A stretch of DNA of 10,862 nucleotides, taken from assembly GCA_002862965.1 (NCBI GenBank), contig PKCW01000211.1, positions 1 through 10,862 on the forward strand, given 5' to 3'. Below the pieces are notes generated by a model. That model ran no database searches, was not told the DNA's origin, and saw only the letters and a list, made by a program, of their open reading frames with translations. The position numbers were made by a program, and so were the translations under genes. This stretch comes from Pseudomonadota bacterium (lineage in GTDB: Bacteria; Pseudomonadota; Gammaproteobacteria; UBA5335). The stretch's first letter is position 1; each line of letters opens with the position of its first letter. Shown here piece after piece: positions 1 to 8,463 of this stretch.

Positions 1-429
1 CGTGAGCGTCACCCACGCGAGCCCCTCGCGCGCCGGGTCCTCGGTGATCACAAACTGCGCCGACAGGTCGCCCTGCCCGCTCAGCAGCACCGCCGGCGTG
101 GCCGCCAGCTCCTGATCCAGCGGCCGGCGGGTCACCTGCGCCAGCGGGCGATCGTAGAGCTGCAGCGTCTTGCCGTCGCTCAGGATGACCTGATCCGAGC
201 CACCTTCGTATTCCCAGCGAAACCGCCCCGGCCGGGCGATCCAGATCCGGCCCTGTTCGCTGCGCGCCGCCTGGCCCTGCGCGGCCGGCACGGTCTGCAC
301 GAAGCGCGCCTCGAAGCTGCGCACCCGGGCGTTGAACGCCTCCAGTTCCTGCAGACCGCCGGCCCAGGCCGCCCCGGCGCCGGCCAGCCACACCATCCAC
401 GCCCCGATCAGGCGCATGCCCATCCGCAT
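1..429 (-). CDS. lolA: Outer-membrane lipoprotein carrier protein LolA (partial, C-terminus off window)
   Basis: Periplasmic chaperone that takes lipoproteins from the LolCDE transporter in the inner membrane and hands them to LolB at the outer membrane. The visible 143 codons begin with a Sec signal peptide: Arg-containing start, hydrophobic stretch to about residue 20, likely cleavage after Ala23 in AAWA. Then come the family's early segments LQELEAFNARVRSFEARFVQT, and GRIWIARPGRFRWEYE, a strong LolA hallmark, followed by VILSDGKTLQLYD. About 60 residues should lie beyond the left edge, judging by the usual length near 200. The ATG at 429 is preceded by GGAGAG at a 4-base distance. Two more Met codons follow at residues 3 and 5, so the exact start could shift slightly. 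The gene follows ftsK by 30 bases on the same strand, the usual ftsK-lolA arrangement, and is probably cotranscribed with it. Confidence 0.93.
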   Translation of the reverse strand, partial: MRMGMRLIGAWMVWLAGAGAAWAGGLQELEAFNARVRSFEARFVQTVPAAQGQAARSEQGRIWIARPGRFRWEYEGGSDQVILSDGKTLQLYDRPLAQVTRRPLDQELAATPAVLLSGQGDLSAQFVITEDPAREGLAWVTLT

Positions 430-459
430 CGTTCTCTCCGCTGGGTTGATTCTCACGAC

Positions 460-2772
460 TCAATCCTGACCCGCCGGCGGCGGGGCCAGCACTTCGCGCG
501 AGCCGTTCGGCTGCAAGGTGCCGACGACACCGGCACGCTCCATCGCCTCGACCAGCCGCGCCGCCCGGTTGTAGCCGATGCGCAGGCGGCGCTGCACGCC
601 CGAGACCGAAGCCTTGCGCGATTCGGTGACGAGCCGCAGCGCCTCGTCGTACAAGGGGTCCCGCTCAGGGTCATCACTGCCCTCGCTGCCGGTGAAGCTG
701 CCGGCGTCCTCCTCGGGCCCCTGCAGGATTTCGTCGATGTATTCGGGCGCGCCGAGCTCCTTCAGGTGATTGACGACGCGGTGCACTTCCGCGTCGGAGG
801 CGAACGCGCCATGCACGCGCTGCGGGTAGCCCGTGCCCGGCGGCAGGTAGAGCATGTCGCCGTGACCCAGGAGCGCCTCGGCGCCCATCTGGTCGAGAAT
901 GGTGCGCGAGTCGATCTTGCTGGAGACCTGAAAAGCGACGCGCGTCGGGATGTTGGCCTTGATCAGGCCGGTGATCACATCCACGGAAGGCCGCTGGGTC
1001 GCCAGAATCAGGTGTATCCCCGCGGCGCGCGCCTTCTGCGCCAGCCGGGCGATGAGTTCCTCGACCTTCTTGCCGGCCACCATCATGAGATCGGCCAGCT
1101 CGTCGATGACCACGACCAGATAGGGCAGCGCGGCCAGCGGCACCGGCTCGCCCGCCTCGTCGAACGGGCGCAAGGGATCGGTCAGCGGCATCCCGCTCTG
1201 AGCGGCCTCGGCCACGCGCCGGTTGAGCCCCGCGATGTTGCGCACCCCCAAGGTCGCCATGAGGCGATAGCGCCGGTCCATCTCGGTGACACACCAGCGC
1301 AGGGCGTTGGCGGTATCGCGCATGTCGGTGACCACGGGCGCCAGCAGATGCGGGATGCCCTCGTAGACCGACAGCTCCAGCATCTTGGGATCGACGAGAA
1401 TCAGCCGCACCTGCTCGGCGCTGGCCTTGTAGAGCAGGCTGAGCAGCATGGCGTTGATGGCCACCGATTTACCCGATCCGGTGGTCCCCGCCACCAGCAG
1501 ATGTGGCATGCGGCCGAGATCGGCGACGATCGGCTGACCGCCGATGTCCTTGCCCAGGGCCAGGGTCAACGGGGATGCGGCGTCGTCATAGGCCTGCGAG
1601 CGCAGGATCTCGCTCAGGCAGACCAGTTCGCGCTGGGGATTGGGAATTTCCAGGCCCACCACGGACTTTCCCGGGATCACCTCCACCACCCGCACGCTGA
1701 CCGCCGACAGGGCGCGCGCCAGATCCTTGGCCAGTCCCGAGATCTGACTCACCTTGACGCCCGGCGCCGGCTGCAGTTCGAAACGGGTGATGACCGGCCC
1801 CGGATGCACCGCAACCACCTTCACCGTGACCCCGAAGTCGGCGAGCTTGATTTCCACCAGCCGCGAGAGGCCCTCGAGCGCCTCGGGGGTGTAGGCCGCC
1901 TCGCTCGGCCGGGGCTCATCCAGCAGTGCCAGCGGCGGCAAGGGCGAGTCCGGGCGATCCGTGAAGATGGGCACCTGACGCTCGCGTTCGGCGCGATCGC
2001 TGGGCTTGACCGGTTGTGGTGGCGGCTCGATGCGCACAGCGCCCGCTGCGGGCTTGAGACTCGGCTTGGGTGGTGCCGGACGCGGAACGGGTGCCTCGGG
2101 CCGCGTGGCAGCGGCGTCGGCGCGCTGCGCGCGGCGCCCCTGCCAGCGCCGATAGCGATCAGCGGCGAGCCTCAGGGCCTGCATGACCCCGCGCCCGGTG
2201 CGATCGGCCAAGGCGATCCAGGACAGATGCGTGGCCAGCGTGATGCCGATCAGCATCAGCGGCAAGAGGATCAGCGTGGACCCCAGGGGATTGAAGGCGG
2301 CCAGCGCCGCCTCGGCGATGCGGTCGCCGATCCAGCCGCCTGCCCCGCGCGGCAGTGTGACCAGGTCTTCGCGCAGGTGCAGTGCCGAGAGTCCGCTCGC
2401 TGCGAGAAACGCCAGCAAACCGCCGACGAGCCGCGTGCTCCTGTCCACGCCCGACGTCGTGTTCCGCGCCTGTCCCTTGAAATGGCGCCACCCCGCATAA
2501 AGGATCGCCAGCGGCAGGCCGTAGGCGAGATAACCGAAGGCCGTCAGCAGAAAATCGGCGAGCCAGGCGCCCAGCACGCCGCCGCGATTGCGGACCGGCC
2601 CGGTGTCGCCGATCTGGCTCCAGGCGGGATCGTCGACGTGAAAACTCAGCAGCGCCGTCGCCAGAAAGCCCGCGAACGACAGCGCCAGCAGCAGAGCGGC
2701 CTCGCGCAGGCCACGCCCCGGCGTTCCGGACTGGGGTGCACGGGATGGCCCGGATACAGGCGTTCGCGACAA
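460..2772 (-). CDS. ftsK: DNA translocase FtsK
   Basis: Septum-anchored hexameric DNA pump that moves chromosome ends toward dif and activates XerCD recombination at division. Layout of the 770 residues: an N-terminal membrane domain with about four hydrophobic segments (about 25-44, 66-95, 115-133 and 163-188); a short Pro/Ala/Arg-rich linker (about 210-290); then the alpha/beta motor and gamma domain. The Walker A motif GTTGSGKS is at 429-436, the Walker B region [10 protein letters not shown] is near 553-562, and [15 protein letters not shown] follows at about 588-602. The C-terminal winged-helix gamma domain (about 705-765) carries [20 protein letters not shown], the part that reads KOPS sites and contacts XerD. 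The length is typical for non-enteric bacteria; E. coli FtsK is far longer because of its linker. The start is TTG, chosen for its ribosome-binding site and for the lack of an in-frame ATG nearby. It lies 30 bases after ald and 30 bases before lolA. Confidence 0.97.
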   Translation of the reverse strand: MSRTPVSGPSRAPQSGTPGRGLREAALLLALSFAGFLATALLSFHVDDPAWSQIGDTGPVRNRGGVLGAWLADFLLTAFGYLAYGLPLAILYAGWRHFKGQARNTTSGVDRSTRLVGGLLAFLAASGLSALHLREDLVTLPRGAGGWIGDRIAEAALAAFNPLGSTLILLPLMLIGITLATHLSWIALADRTGRGVMQALRLAADRYRRWQGRRAQRADAAATRPEAPVPRPAPPKPSLKPAAGAVRIEPPPQPVKPSDRAERERQVPIFTDRPDSPLPPLALLDEPRPSEAAYTPEALEGLSRLVEIKLADFGVTVKVVAVHPGPVITRFELQPAPGVKVSQISGLAKDLARALSAVSVRVVEVIPGKSVVGLEIPNPQRELVCLSEILRSQAYDDAASPLTLALGKDIGGQPIVADLGRMPHLLVAGTTGSGKSVAINAMLLSLLYKASAEQVRLILVDPKMLELSVYEGIPHLLAPVVTDMRDTANALRWCVTEMDRRYRLMATLGVRNIAGLNRRVAEAAQSGMPLTDPLRPFDEAGEPVPLAALPYLVVVIDELADLMMVAGKKVEELIARLAQKARAAGIHLILATQRPSVDVITGLIKANIPTRVAFQVSSKIDSRTILDQMGAEALLGHGDMLYLPPGTGYPQRVHGAFASDAEVHRVVNHLKELGAPEYIDEILQGPEEDAGSFTGSEGSDDPERDPLYDEALRLVTESRKASVSGVQRRLRIGYNRAARLVEAMERAGVVGTLQPNGSREVLAPPPAGQD

Positions 2773-2784
2773 GGCAATCCTCTC
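2770..2784 (-). promoter_or_regulatory. Ribosome-binding site deciding the TTG start of ftsK
   Basis: On the minus strand GAGAGG (2784-2779) stands six bases before TTG (2772-2770), which opens the reading frame SRTPVSG. The ATG located 17 bases upstream of the TTG is out of frame, so TTG is the best-supported start. The weak initiation codon may keep FtsK at low copy; that is inference. Confidence 0.6.
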
Positions 2785-2802
2785 GACATCAGGAAGGCGC
2801 GC

Positions 2803-3864
2803 TCAGCTGCGCACCCGATCATCCACGACCTCGCCCCGGTGGATGCTCAAGGCCGCCGCCAGCGATGCGGCCGCCGCCCCCGCCGCCGCTCCGTCCGCCA
2901 GCGCCGCCACGTAGGGCGACAGGGCAGCGGACAGCGCCTGCGATGCGGTCCGGGGCACGGCGCCCGGCAGATTGGCCACCCCGAGATGCCAGACCCCGTG
3001 GCGTCGGTAGGCGGGGTCATCATACCCACGCGGCTCCATGGTTTCCACGCACCCGCCCTGATCGATGGAGATATCGACGATCACGCTGCCCGGACGCATG
3101 CGCTGCACCATGGCCTCGGTGATCACGGCGGGCGCCCGGCGTCCCGGCACCAGCACGGCGCCCACCACCAGATCCGCTTCGGCAACCGCGGTCGCCAGCA
3201 TTTCCGCATCGGGATACAGGGCCGTCACATTGGCGCCCAGGGCCGCAGCCGCATCGAGCGCCGCGGGCTTCAGGTCGAATGCCGTCACCTCGGCGTCCAG
3301 TGCCGCAGCGGTCCCGATCGCAGCCAATCCCGCCTGACCACAGCCGACCACCACGACGCGCGCTCTGGGCACGCCGGTCATCCGGCCCAGCAAGACCCCG
3401 CGCCCGCCGCTGACGCCCTGCAGCCAGTGCGCGCCCTGATGGATGGCCAACACGCCGGCGATCCGGCTCATGGGGGTGAGCAGTGGATAGTGGTCCCCGG
3501 CGCGCACCGTCTCGAAGGCCCAGGCGCTCAGTCCGATGCCGCACAGGGCCGCGACCAGTTCGGGCGCGGCCGCCAGATGCAGAAACGAAAACAGCCGGTG
3601 GTCGGCGCGGAGCAGCGGCCACTCGGGCGGGATCGGTTCCTTGACCTTGACGATCAGTTCGCCGGCGCCGTAGGTGGCCGCGGCATCGGCTGCGATCTCG
3701 ACCCCGGCCTTTTGATAGAGCGCGTCGGGATAGCCGCTGGCCTCCCCGGCCTGCGTTTGCAGGATGACGGCGTGCCCCCGGCCGATGAGTGCCCGGCAGG
3801 ACTCCGGCGTGAGGGCCACACGGCCTTCATGGGGCTTGACTTCTTTCGGAATGGCAATGCGCAT
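2803..3864 (-). CDS. ald: Alanine dehydrogenase
   Basis: NAD-dependent cytosolic enzyme that interconverts L-alanine with pyruvate plus ammonium. The 353-residue protein starts MRIAIPKEVKPHEGRVALTP, the AlaDh/PNT N-terminal signature, with the substrate-binding Arg at position 15. Lys75 (in KVKEP) and His96 (in FSFLHL) sit exactly where the known catalytic Lys75 and His96 of the family lie. The NAD-binding fold begins RVVVVGCGQAGLAA with GxGxxG at 174-179 and an acidic residue at Asp197. VDISIDQGG (263-271) holds the active-site Asp268. GVANLPGAVPRTAS near 295-308 is also typical. It is slightly shorter than the usual 360-375 residues, mostly at the C-terminus. The open frame continues upstream to 4320, but the ATG at 3864 matches the family N-terminus and has GGAG eight bases before it. 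The homologous transhydrogenase alpha subunit PntA is less likely given the length and lack of a membrane tail. It is the first gene of the ald-ftsK-lolA series. Confidence 0.93.
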   Translation of the reverse strand: MRIAIPKEVKPHEGRVALTPESCRALIGRGHAVILQTQAGEASGYPDALYQKAGVEIAADAAATYGAGELIVKVKEPIPPEWPLLRADHRLFSFLHLAAAPELVAALCGIGLSAWAFETVRAGDHYPLLTPMSRIAGVLAIHQGAHWLQGVSGGRGVLLGRMTGVPRARVVVVGCGQAGLAAIGTAAALDAEVTAFDLKPAALDAAAALGANVTALYPDAEMLATAVAEADLVVGAVLVPGRRAPAVITEAMVQRMRPGSVIVDISIDQGGCVETMEPRGYDDPAYRRHGVWHLGVANLPGAVPRTASQALSAALSPYVAALADGAAAGAAAASLAAALSIHRGEVVDDRVRS

Positions 3865-3945
3865 GTCGGATCTCCGGAAAAAGGGGCCGTTCGCGGCGGA
3901 CGGGCATACAATGGAACCCAGCCTCGACAATGCAAGAGTCCGTCC
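3865..3945. promoter_or_regulatory. Divergent intergenic region between ald and the GNAT gene
   Basis: This 81-base gap must hold start signals for both directions. For the plus strand, TACAAT at 3907-3912 is a five-of-six match to a sigma-70 -10 box and sits 33 bases before the ATG at 3946; no good -35 box is found 16-18 bases upstream (GGGCCG there). For the minus strand the best pair I see is TTGTCG with TATGCC at 16 bases, which is weak. The CCGGAG ribosome-binding site of ald is also here. The -10 call is plausible, the rest tentative. Confidence 0.35.
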
Positions 3946-5091
3946 ATGTCCCTGGACATCCAGTTTCATCGCGGCATCGACGACATCGACGCCGATCAAT
4001 GGAATGCGCTGAATTCCTGCGGCTATCCTTTCCTGCGCCATGAGTTCCTGCAGGCGCTCGAACGGTCCGGCTGTGTCGCAATCCAGACAGGCTGGACGCC
4101 TCGGCATGTAGCGGCTTACGACAAGGGTCGTCTCTGTGCCGCCCTGCCACTCTATGAAAAAACCCATTCGATGGGCGAGTTCGTGTTCGATTTTTCCTGG
4201 GCCGACGCCTATGACCGTCTGGGACTCGAGTATTACCCCAAGCTGGTGAATGCGATTCCCTTCACGCCCGTCACCGGGCCGCGCGCCCTGCCGACGGCGC
4301 CGGAGGCGACGGTGCTCCATCAGGAGCTGCTGAAGGCGGCGCTGGCGCTGATGGCGCGCGAAGGGTTTTCATCCTTTCACTGCCTGTTTCCCGACGAAGC
4401 GCTGGCGCAGCACTGGGCGCTGGCAACCGGCATGAAACCGCGCGTGGCGTGTCAATTCCGTTGGCACAACCAGGGCTTCACCGATTTCGAGGCCCATCTG
4501 TCGACCTTCAGCGCCGACAAGCGCAAGAAGATCCGGCGTGAGCGGCGACGGGTCGATGAGTCCGGTCTGCGGGTCGCGGTGTGGACGGGGCAGGACATGA
4601 CACCCGCGCGGTGGGACGCCATCTATCCGCTGCTGGCCGACACCTTCTACCGCCATGGGCACCAGCCCTATCTGAGCCAGGCCTTCTTCGAAACCATCAG
4701 CGCGCCGCTGGCGCATCAGCTGGTCCTGTTCGTGGCACTCGACGGCAGCGAGCCGGTCGGCGCGGCGCTCGCCTTCCGCGATGCCACGACGCTCTACGGC
4801 CGCTACTGGGGCGCACGCGGACCCTGGGACAGCCTGCATTTCGAGCTGTGCTATCACCAGAGCATCGAATACTGCATCCAGCATGGGCTCGTCGCCTATG
4901 ACCCGGGGACACAGGGCGAGCACAAGCTGCCGCGGGGCTTTCTTCCGCATCTCAGCCATTCACTGCACACCATCGCCCACCCCGAACTGAGCCGCGCCAT
5001 CGGTGACTTTCTGGTTCAGGAAGCGCGCTGGGTGGCGCGTTATGCGGCCGACATGGCCGCGCACAGCCCGCTGAAATCCGCCGCGGCATGA
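3946..5091 (+). CDS. GNAT-superfamily N-acyltransferase of the COG3146 / FemAB-like (PF04339, DUF482) family
   Basis: A 381-residue predicted cytosolic acyltransferase of unknown substrate. I assign it by family-typical stretches: the N-terminal part PFLRHEFLQALERSGCV (28-44); FDFSWADAYDR (81-91); the conserved basic run STFSADKRKKIRRERRRV (186-203); and the C-terminal acyltransferase fold with LYGRYWGARGPWDSLHFELC (283-302), the IEYCIQHGL stretch (307-315), then DPGTQGEHKLPRGFLP (319-334). The fold resembles FemAB peptidoglycan aminoacyltransferases and Aat itself, but no substrate is established from sequence. The same frame is open from 766 onward, but homology starts only at ATG 3946; upstream codons are antisense to ald and ftsK. 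The ribosome-binding site is weak (AAGAG, seven bases before ATG). The last codons overlap aat as ATGA, so the two are probably translated together. In related genomes this place next to aat is often held by bpt (ate), which hints at, but does not prove, a link with N-terminal protein modification. Confidence 0.85.
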   Translation: MSLDIQFHRGIDDIDADQWNALNSCGYPFLRHEFLQALERSGCVAIQTGWTPRHVAAYDKGRLCAALPLYEKTHSMGEFVFDFSWADAYDRLGLEYYPKLVNAIPFTPVTGPRALPTAPEATVLHQELLKAALALMAREGFSSFHCLFPDEALAQHWALATGMKPRVACQFRWHNQGFTDFEAHLSTFSADKRKKIRRERRRVDESGLRVAVWTGQDMTPARWDAIYPLLADTFYRHGHQPYLSQAFFETISAPLAHQLVLFVALDGSEPVGAALAFRDATTLYGRYWGARGPWDSLHFELCYHQSIEYCIQHGLVAYDPGTQGEHKLPRGFLPHLSHSLHTIAHPELSRAIGDFLVQEARWVARYAADMAAHSPLKSAAA

Positions 5092-5846
5092 TCCCGGTGC
5101 TACGTCGGGGTGATCCGGTCGACGGCTTTCCGGATCCCGCTCGCGCGCTGCGTGAACCCGACGGACTGCTGGCCATGGGTGGCGATCTGTCTCCGGCGCG
5201 GCTGCTCGCGGCCTACCGGCGCGGCATCTTTCCCTGGTATGGCCCCGACGATCCCATCCTGTGGTGGTCGCCCGATCCGCGTGCGGTGCTGCGTCCGGGC
5301 GCCGTGCATTGCTCGCGGCGGCTGGCCCGATCCATGCGGAAAAGCCCCTTCCGGGCCAGCCTGGACGAGGCCTTCGTCGCGGTGCTGGAGGGCTGCGCGG
5401 CGCCGCGTGGGCCCGCTTCAGGCACCTGGCTCGTGGCGGAGATGCAGCTTGCCTATGCCCGTCTGCACCGGCTCGGTGTGGCGCATTCCTTTGAGCTCTG
5501 GGACGGCGCGCGTTTGATCGGCGGCATCTACGGGCTGGCCTTGGGCCGGGCGTTCTTTGCCGAATCCATGTTCAGTCGCGTGCGGGATGCCTCGAAGATG
5601 CTGATGATCATCGCCGGAGAACAACTCGCACGCAGGGATTTCCGCTTGATCGACGCGCAGGTCGCCTCGCCGCACCTGCTGCGCATGGGCGCCGAATCGT
5701 GGCCGCGGGCGCGCTTCCTGAGGGAGCTGGCCGGCGCGCTGGCCGAAGAGCCGTCGGGGCCGCTCGAGTCGCTCGATGAGGACTTGCGCACCCCCGCAGG
5801 CGCCGTCGGCCGCCGCGCGGCCGTTGAACAAGCGCCTGCCATGTAG
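5088..5846 (+). CDS. aat: Leucyl/phenylalanyl-tRNA--protein transferase
   Basis: Transfers Leu or Phe from charged tRNA to the N-terminal Arg or Lys of proteins, creating destabilising N-degrons for ClpS/ClpAP. The 252 residues follow E. coli Aat closely: FPDPARALREPDGLLAMGGDLS (14-35), YRRGIFPWY (43-51), PILWWSPDPRAVL (56-68), GTWLV (112-116), AHSFELW (132-138), the catalytic-site stretch FFAESMFSR (156-164, Glu159 corresponding to E. coli Glu156) and LIDAQV (187-192, Gln191 corresponding to the catalytic Gln188). A tail of about 25 residues after 225 (rich in Glu, Ala and Arg) goes beyond the core and looks unstructured. ATG at 5088 overlaps the preceding TGA, and I see no strong Shine-Dalgarno, which suggests translational coupling to the GNAT gene. 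infA follows after 51 bases. Confidence 0.96.
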   Translation: MIPVLRRGDPVDGFPDPARALREPDGLLAMGGDLSPARLLAAYRRGIFPWYGPDDPILWWSPDPRAVLRPGAVHCSRRLARSMRKSPFRASLDEAFVAVLEGCAAPRGPASGTWLVAEMQLAYARLHRLGVAHSFELWDGARLIGGIYGLALGRAFFAESMFSRVRDASKMLMIIAGEQLARRDFRLIDAQVASPHLLRMGAESWPRARFLRELAGALAEEPSGPLESLDEDLRTPAGAVGRRAAVEQAPAM

Positions 5847-5852
5847 GACAAT
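5824..5852 (+). promoter_or_regulatory. Candidate sigma-70 promoter for infA
   Basis: TTGAAC (5824-5829) and GACAAT (5847-5852) are separated by exactly 17 bases and match the -35 and -10 consensus at four of six positions each. The pair straddles the aat stop codon, giving a start point near 5859 and a leader of about 40 bases before infA. A promoter of its own would let infA be expressed independently of the GNAT-aat genes. Based on sequence match only. Confidence 0.4.
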
Positions 5853-5864
5853 CCCAGCCCTTCC

Positions 5865-5879
5865 GGGGCCTTTCGCCCC
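5865..5879 (+). other. Short GC hairpin in the aat-infA gap
   Basis: GGGGC (5865-5869) and GCCCC (5875-5879) can pair around a five-base CTTTC loop in the infA leader. There is no T-run after it, so it is unlikely to be a terminator. It could be a minor leader structure or chance in GC-rich DNA. Confidence 0.25.
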
Positions 5880-5897
5880 CAAGCCGATCAGGTTGCC

Positions 5898-6116
5898 ATG
5901 TCCAAAGAAGATATGATCGAAATGCAGGGCAAGGTCATCGATACCCTGCCCAACACCACCTTCCGGGTTCAGCTCGACAACGGGCACATCGTGATGGCCC
6001 ACATTTCCGGCAAGATGCGCAAGCACTACATCCGGATCCTGACCGGCGACACGGTCACCGTCCAGCTGACGCCTTACGACCTCACCAAGGGCCGCATCGT
6101 CTTCCGGGGCCGTTAG
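5898..6116 (+). CDS. infA: Translation initiation factor IF-1
   Basis: Small S1/OB-fold factor that binds the A site of the 30S subunit and cooperates with IF-2 and IF-3 in initiation. The 72 residues match the family's full length and E. coli sequence nearly throughout: [47 protein letters not shown] and [16 protein letters not shown]. An AGG lies five bases before ATG 5898. The gene is essential in well-studied bacteria. It is the last of the plus-strand group; its TAG (6114-6116) overlaps the clpA TAA (6113-6115 on the other strand), leaving no room for a terminator between the two convergent genes. Confidence 0.98.
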   Translation: MSKEDMIEMQGKVIDTLPNTTFRVQLDNGHIVMAHISGKMRKHYIRILTGDTVTVQLTPYDLTKGRIVFRGR

Positions 6117-8380
6117 ACGGCTGCGACGCGCGACTCGATCTCGAGCGCCAGACCGTCATCCTGCGCATCCACCCGGACCCGACCGCCTTCGGTCAGGCGT
6201 CCGAACAGGATCTCATCCGCCAGCGGTCGCTTGATGTGTTCCTGGATCACCCGCGCCATGGGCCGCGCGCCCATCTGCGGATCGTAGCCGCGCTCGGCCA
6301 GCCAGGCGCGCGCCGCATCGGTCACCGCCAGCACCACCCGCTTGCCCTCCAGCTGGACCTCCAGCTGGGTCAGGAACTTGTCGACCACATGCAGGATGGT
6401 CGTGGCATCGAGCGGCTGGAATTGCACGATGGCGTCGAGCCGGTTGCGGAATTCCGGGGCAAAACCCCGTTTGATCGTTTCCATCACATCGGTCTGGTGA
6501 TTCTGCAGGGTGAATCCCATGGACGGCCGCTGCATGGCTTCGGCCCCGGCATTGGTGGTCATCACCAGGATCACGTTGCGGAAATCGACCTTGCGGCCAT
6601 TGTTGTCCGTCAGCGTGCCGTGATCCATCACCTGCAGCAGCAGATTGAACACATCCGGATGCGCCTTTTCGATCTCGTCGAGCAGCACCACCGCATGCGG
6701 CGTCTTGAGCACGGCATCGGTCAGCAGCCCCCCCTGATCGAAGCCGACGTAGCCGGGCGGCGCGCCGATCAGGCGCGACACGGTGTGGCGCTCCATATAC
6801 TCCGACATGTCGAAGCGGATCAGCTCGATGCCGAGGACGTGGGCCAGCTGCCGCGTGACCTCGGTCTTGCCGACGCCCGTGGGGCCCGCGAACAGGAAGC
6901 TGCCGATGGGCCGATCGGGATGCCCGAGGCCGGAGCGGTTGGTCTTGATCGCATTGGCCAGGGTGTTGATGGCCGCGTCCTGGCCATAGATGACGAGCTT
7001 CAGGTCGCGTTCCAGGTTGCGCATGGTCTCGCGATCGGTCCGCGACACCTGCTTGGCCGGAATGCGCGCCATCTTGGCCACGATCGCCTCGACATCCCCC
7101 GCCGTCACCGTCTTGCGCCGCCGGGCCTCCGGAACCAGCTGAAGGCTGGCGCCTGCCTCGTCCACGATGTCGATGGCCTTGTCGGGCAGGTGGCGATCGG
7201 TGATGTAGCGGGCCGACAGTTCCGCCGCAGCGCGCAAGGCCGGCTGGGTATAGCGCACTTTGTGAAATTCCTCAAAATGACGCTGCAAGCCTTTGAGGAT
7301 CTGATAGGTTTCATCGACCGTTGGTTCGGGCACGTCGATCTTCTGGAAGCGCCGCGCCAGTGCACGGTCCTTCTCGAAAATGCCGCGGTATTCCTGGTAG
7401 GTGGTCGAGCCGATGCACTTCAGTTCGCCGGACGCCAGCATGGGCTTGAGCAGGTTCGAGGCGTCCATCACCCCACCGGAGGCCGAGCCGGCGCCGATCA
7501 GGGTGTGGATCTCGTCGATGAACAGCACGGCGCCCTTCTGCTTGCGCAGCTGCGTCAATACACCCTTCAGGCGTTTCTCGAAATCGCCGCGGTACTTCGT
7601 GCCCGCCACCAGCGCCCCCAGGTCCAGCGCATAGATGGTCGCGTCCTGAAGGATCTCCGGCACGCGCCCCTGGGTGATGAGCCAGGCCAGCCCCTCGGCG
7701 ATCGCGGTCTTGCCCACGCCGGCCTCGCCGACCAGCAAGGGGTTGTTCTTGCGGCGGCGGCAGAGGATCTGGACCACCCGCTCGACTTCGCCCTCCCGGC
7801 CGATCAGGGGATCGATGCGCCCGCGCCGGGCCCGGAGGTTGAGATTGGCGGCGTAGAGGTCGAGCGGGCTGGCGTTTTCCTCCCGTTCGGCCGAGCCATC
7901 GCCCGACTCGCCTTGCACCGGCGAGGCTTCCGGCTCGTCGTGGTCGTGGAGCTTGCGGATGCCGTGAGAGATGTAGTTGACCACGTCCAGCCGTGACACG
8001 GACTGCTTGCTCAGCAGGAAGACCGCCTGCGCGTCCTGCTCGCTGAAGATCGCCACCAGGACGTTGAGGGTCGTGACTTCCTTCTTGCCGGATGACTGCA
8101 CGTGAAAGAAGGCGCGCTGCAGGACCCGCTGAAAGCCCAGAGTCGGCTGGACGTCGTGTGATTCGGACGCGTCGACCAGCGGCGTGTGGCTGTCGATGTA
8201 TTCACGCAATTCCCGCCCCAGTTGGACGAGATCGGCGCCGCAGGAGCGCAGTGCCTCGGCAACCAGGGCGTTGTCGAGCAGAGCCAGCAGCAGGTGCTCG
8301 ACCGTGATGAACTCGTGCCGCTTGCCGCGGGCGCCGGTGAAGGCAGCGTTGATGGCGAATTCCAGCTCTTTGCTCAACAT
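6113..8380 (-). CDS. clpA: ATP-dependent Clp protease ATP-binding subunit ClpA
   Basis: Hexameric AAA+ unfoldase that feeds substrates, including N-degron proteins delivered by ClpS, into the ClpP peptidase. The 755 residues (E. coli 758) contain the Clp N domain (about 1-145, [17 protein letters not shown] at the start, the ClpS docking site), an acidic linker (about 146-170) and two ATPase modules. D1 has Walker A GEAGVGKT at 218-225 and Walker B VLFIDEIH at 285-292. D2 has GPTGVGKT at 499-506 and [11 protein letters not shown] at 564-574. The ClpP-docking loop is at 619-624 and reads PSMGFT, so the usual IGL/IGF tripeptide is MGF. The open frame extends to 8467, but the ATG at 8380 matches the family N-terminus and has GGAG eight bases before it. 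It lies 83 bases downstream of clpS, with a hairpin in between, and converges on infA. Confidence 0.97.
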   Translation of the reverse strand: MLSKELEFAINAAFTGARGKRHEFITVEHLLLALLDNALVAEALRSCGADLVQLGRELREYIDSHTPLVDASESHDVQPTLGFQRVLQRAFFHVQSSGKKEVTTLNVLVAIFSEQDAQAVFLLSKQSVSRLDVVNYISHGIRKLHDHDEPEASPVQGESGDGSAEREENASPLDLYAANLNLRARRGRIDPLIGREGEVERVVQILCRRRKNNPLLVGEAGVGKTAIAEGLAWLITQGRVPEILQDATIYALDLGALVAGTKYRGDFEKRLKGVLTQLRKQKGAVLFIDEIHTLIGAGSASGGVMDASNLLKPMLASGELKCIGSTTYQEYRGIFEKDRALARRFQKIDVPEPTVDETYQILKGLQRHFEEFHKVRYTQPALRAAAELSARYITDRHLPDKAIDIVDEAGASLQLVPEARRRKTVTAGDVEAIVAKMARIPAKQVSRTDRETMRNLERDLKLVIYGQDAAINTLANAIKTNRSGLGHPDRPIGSFLFAGPTGVGKTEVTRQLAHVLGIELIRFDMSEYMERHTVSRLIGAPPGYVGFDQGGLLTDAVLKTPHAVVLLDEIEKAHPDVFNLLLQVMDHGTLTDNNGRKVDFRNVILVMTTNAGAEAMQRPSMGFTLQNHQTDVMETIKRGFAPEFRNRLDAIVQFQPLDATTILHVVDKFLTQLEVQLEGKRVVLAVTDAARAWLAERGYDPQMGARPMARVIQEHIKRPLADEILFGRLTEGGRVRVDAQDDGLALEIESRVAAV

Positions 8381-8418
8381 GACAGATGCTCCACGGCAGA
8401 GACCGGTGACCCGACACG

Positions 8419-8438
8419 ATCCTGGGCCACCCCAGGAT
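8419..8438 (-). other. Perfect 8-bp stem-loop between clpS and clpA
   Basis: On the transcribed (minus) strand ATCCTGGG pairs with CCCAGGAT around a GTGG tetraloop, with no mismatch. It is 25 bases after the clpS stop and 38 bases before the clpA start. No T-run follows on either strand, so a classical intrinsic terminator is unlikely. An mRNA-stabilising or processing structure that sets the clpS:clpA ratio, or a partial attenuator, fits better. Structure seen directly; role inferred. Confidence 0.55.
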
Positions 8439-8463
8439 TTCCGGAGAACGACAATCGAAGCGC

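Noticed and set aside
766..3945. A plus-strand frame open for about 1060 codons opposite ftsK and ald, continuous with the GNAT gene
   Set aside because: The translation is Gln/His/Arg/Gly-rich with no recognisable domain and lies antisense to two certain genes. High GC at third codon positions removes stops from the opposite frame. Homology begins only at 3946.
3865..4320. N-terminal extension of ald by about 150 codons
   Set aside because: The family N-terminus MRIAIPKEV begins at 3864 with a good ribosome-binding site, and the extension overlaps the GNAT gene on the opposite strand.
5418..6026. 202-codon minus-strand open frame opposite aat and infA
   Set aside because: Antisense to two certain genes and without recognisable motifs.
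6236..7996. 586-codon plus-strand open frame opposite clpA
   Set aside because: Same composition effect; no family features, no ribosome-binding site, and clpA is unmistakable on the other strand.
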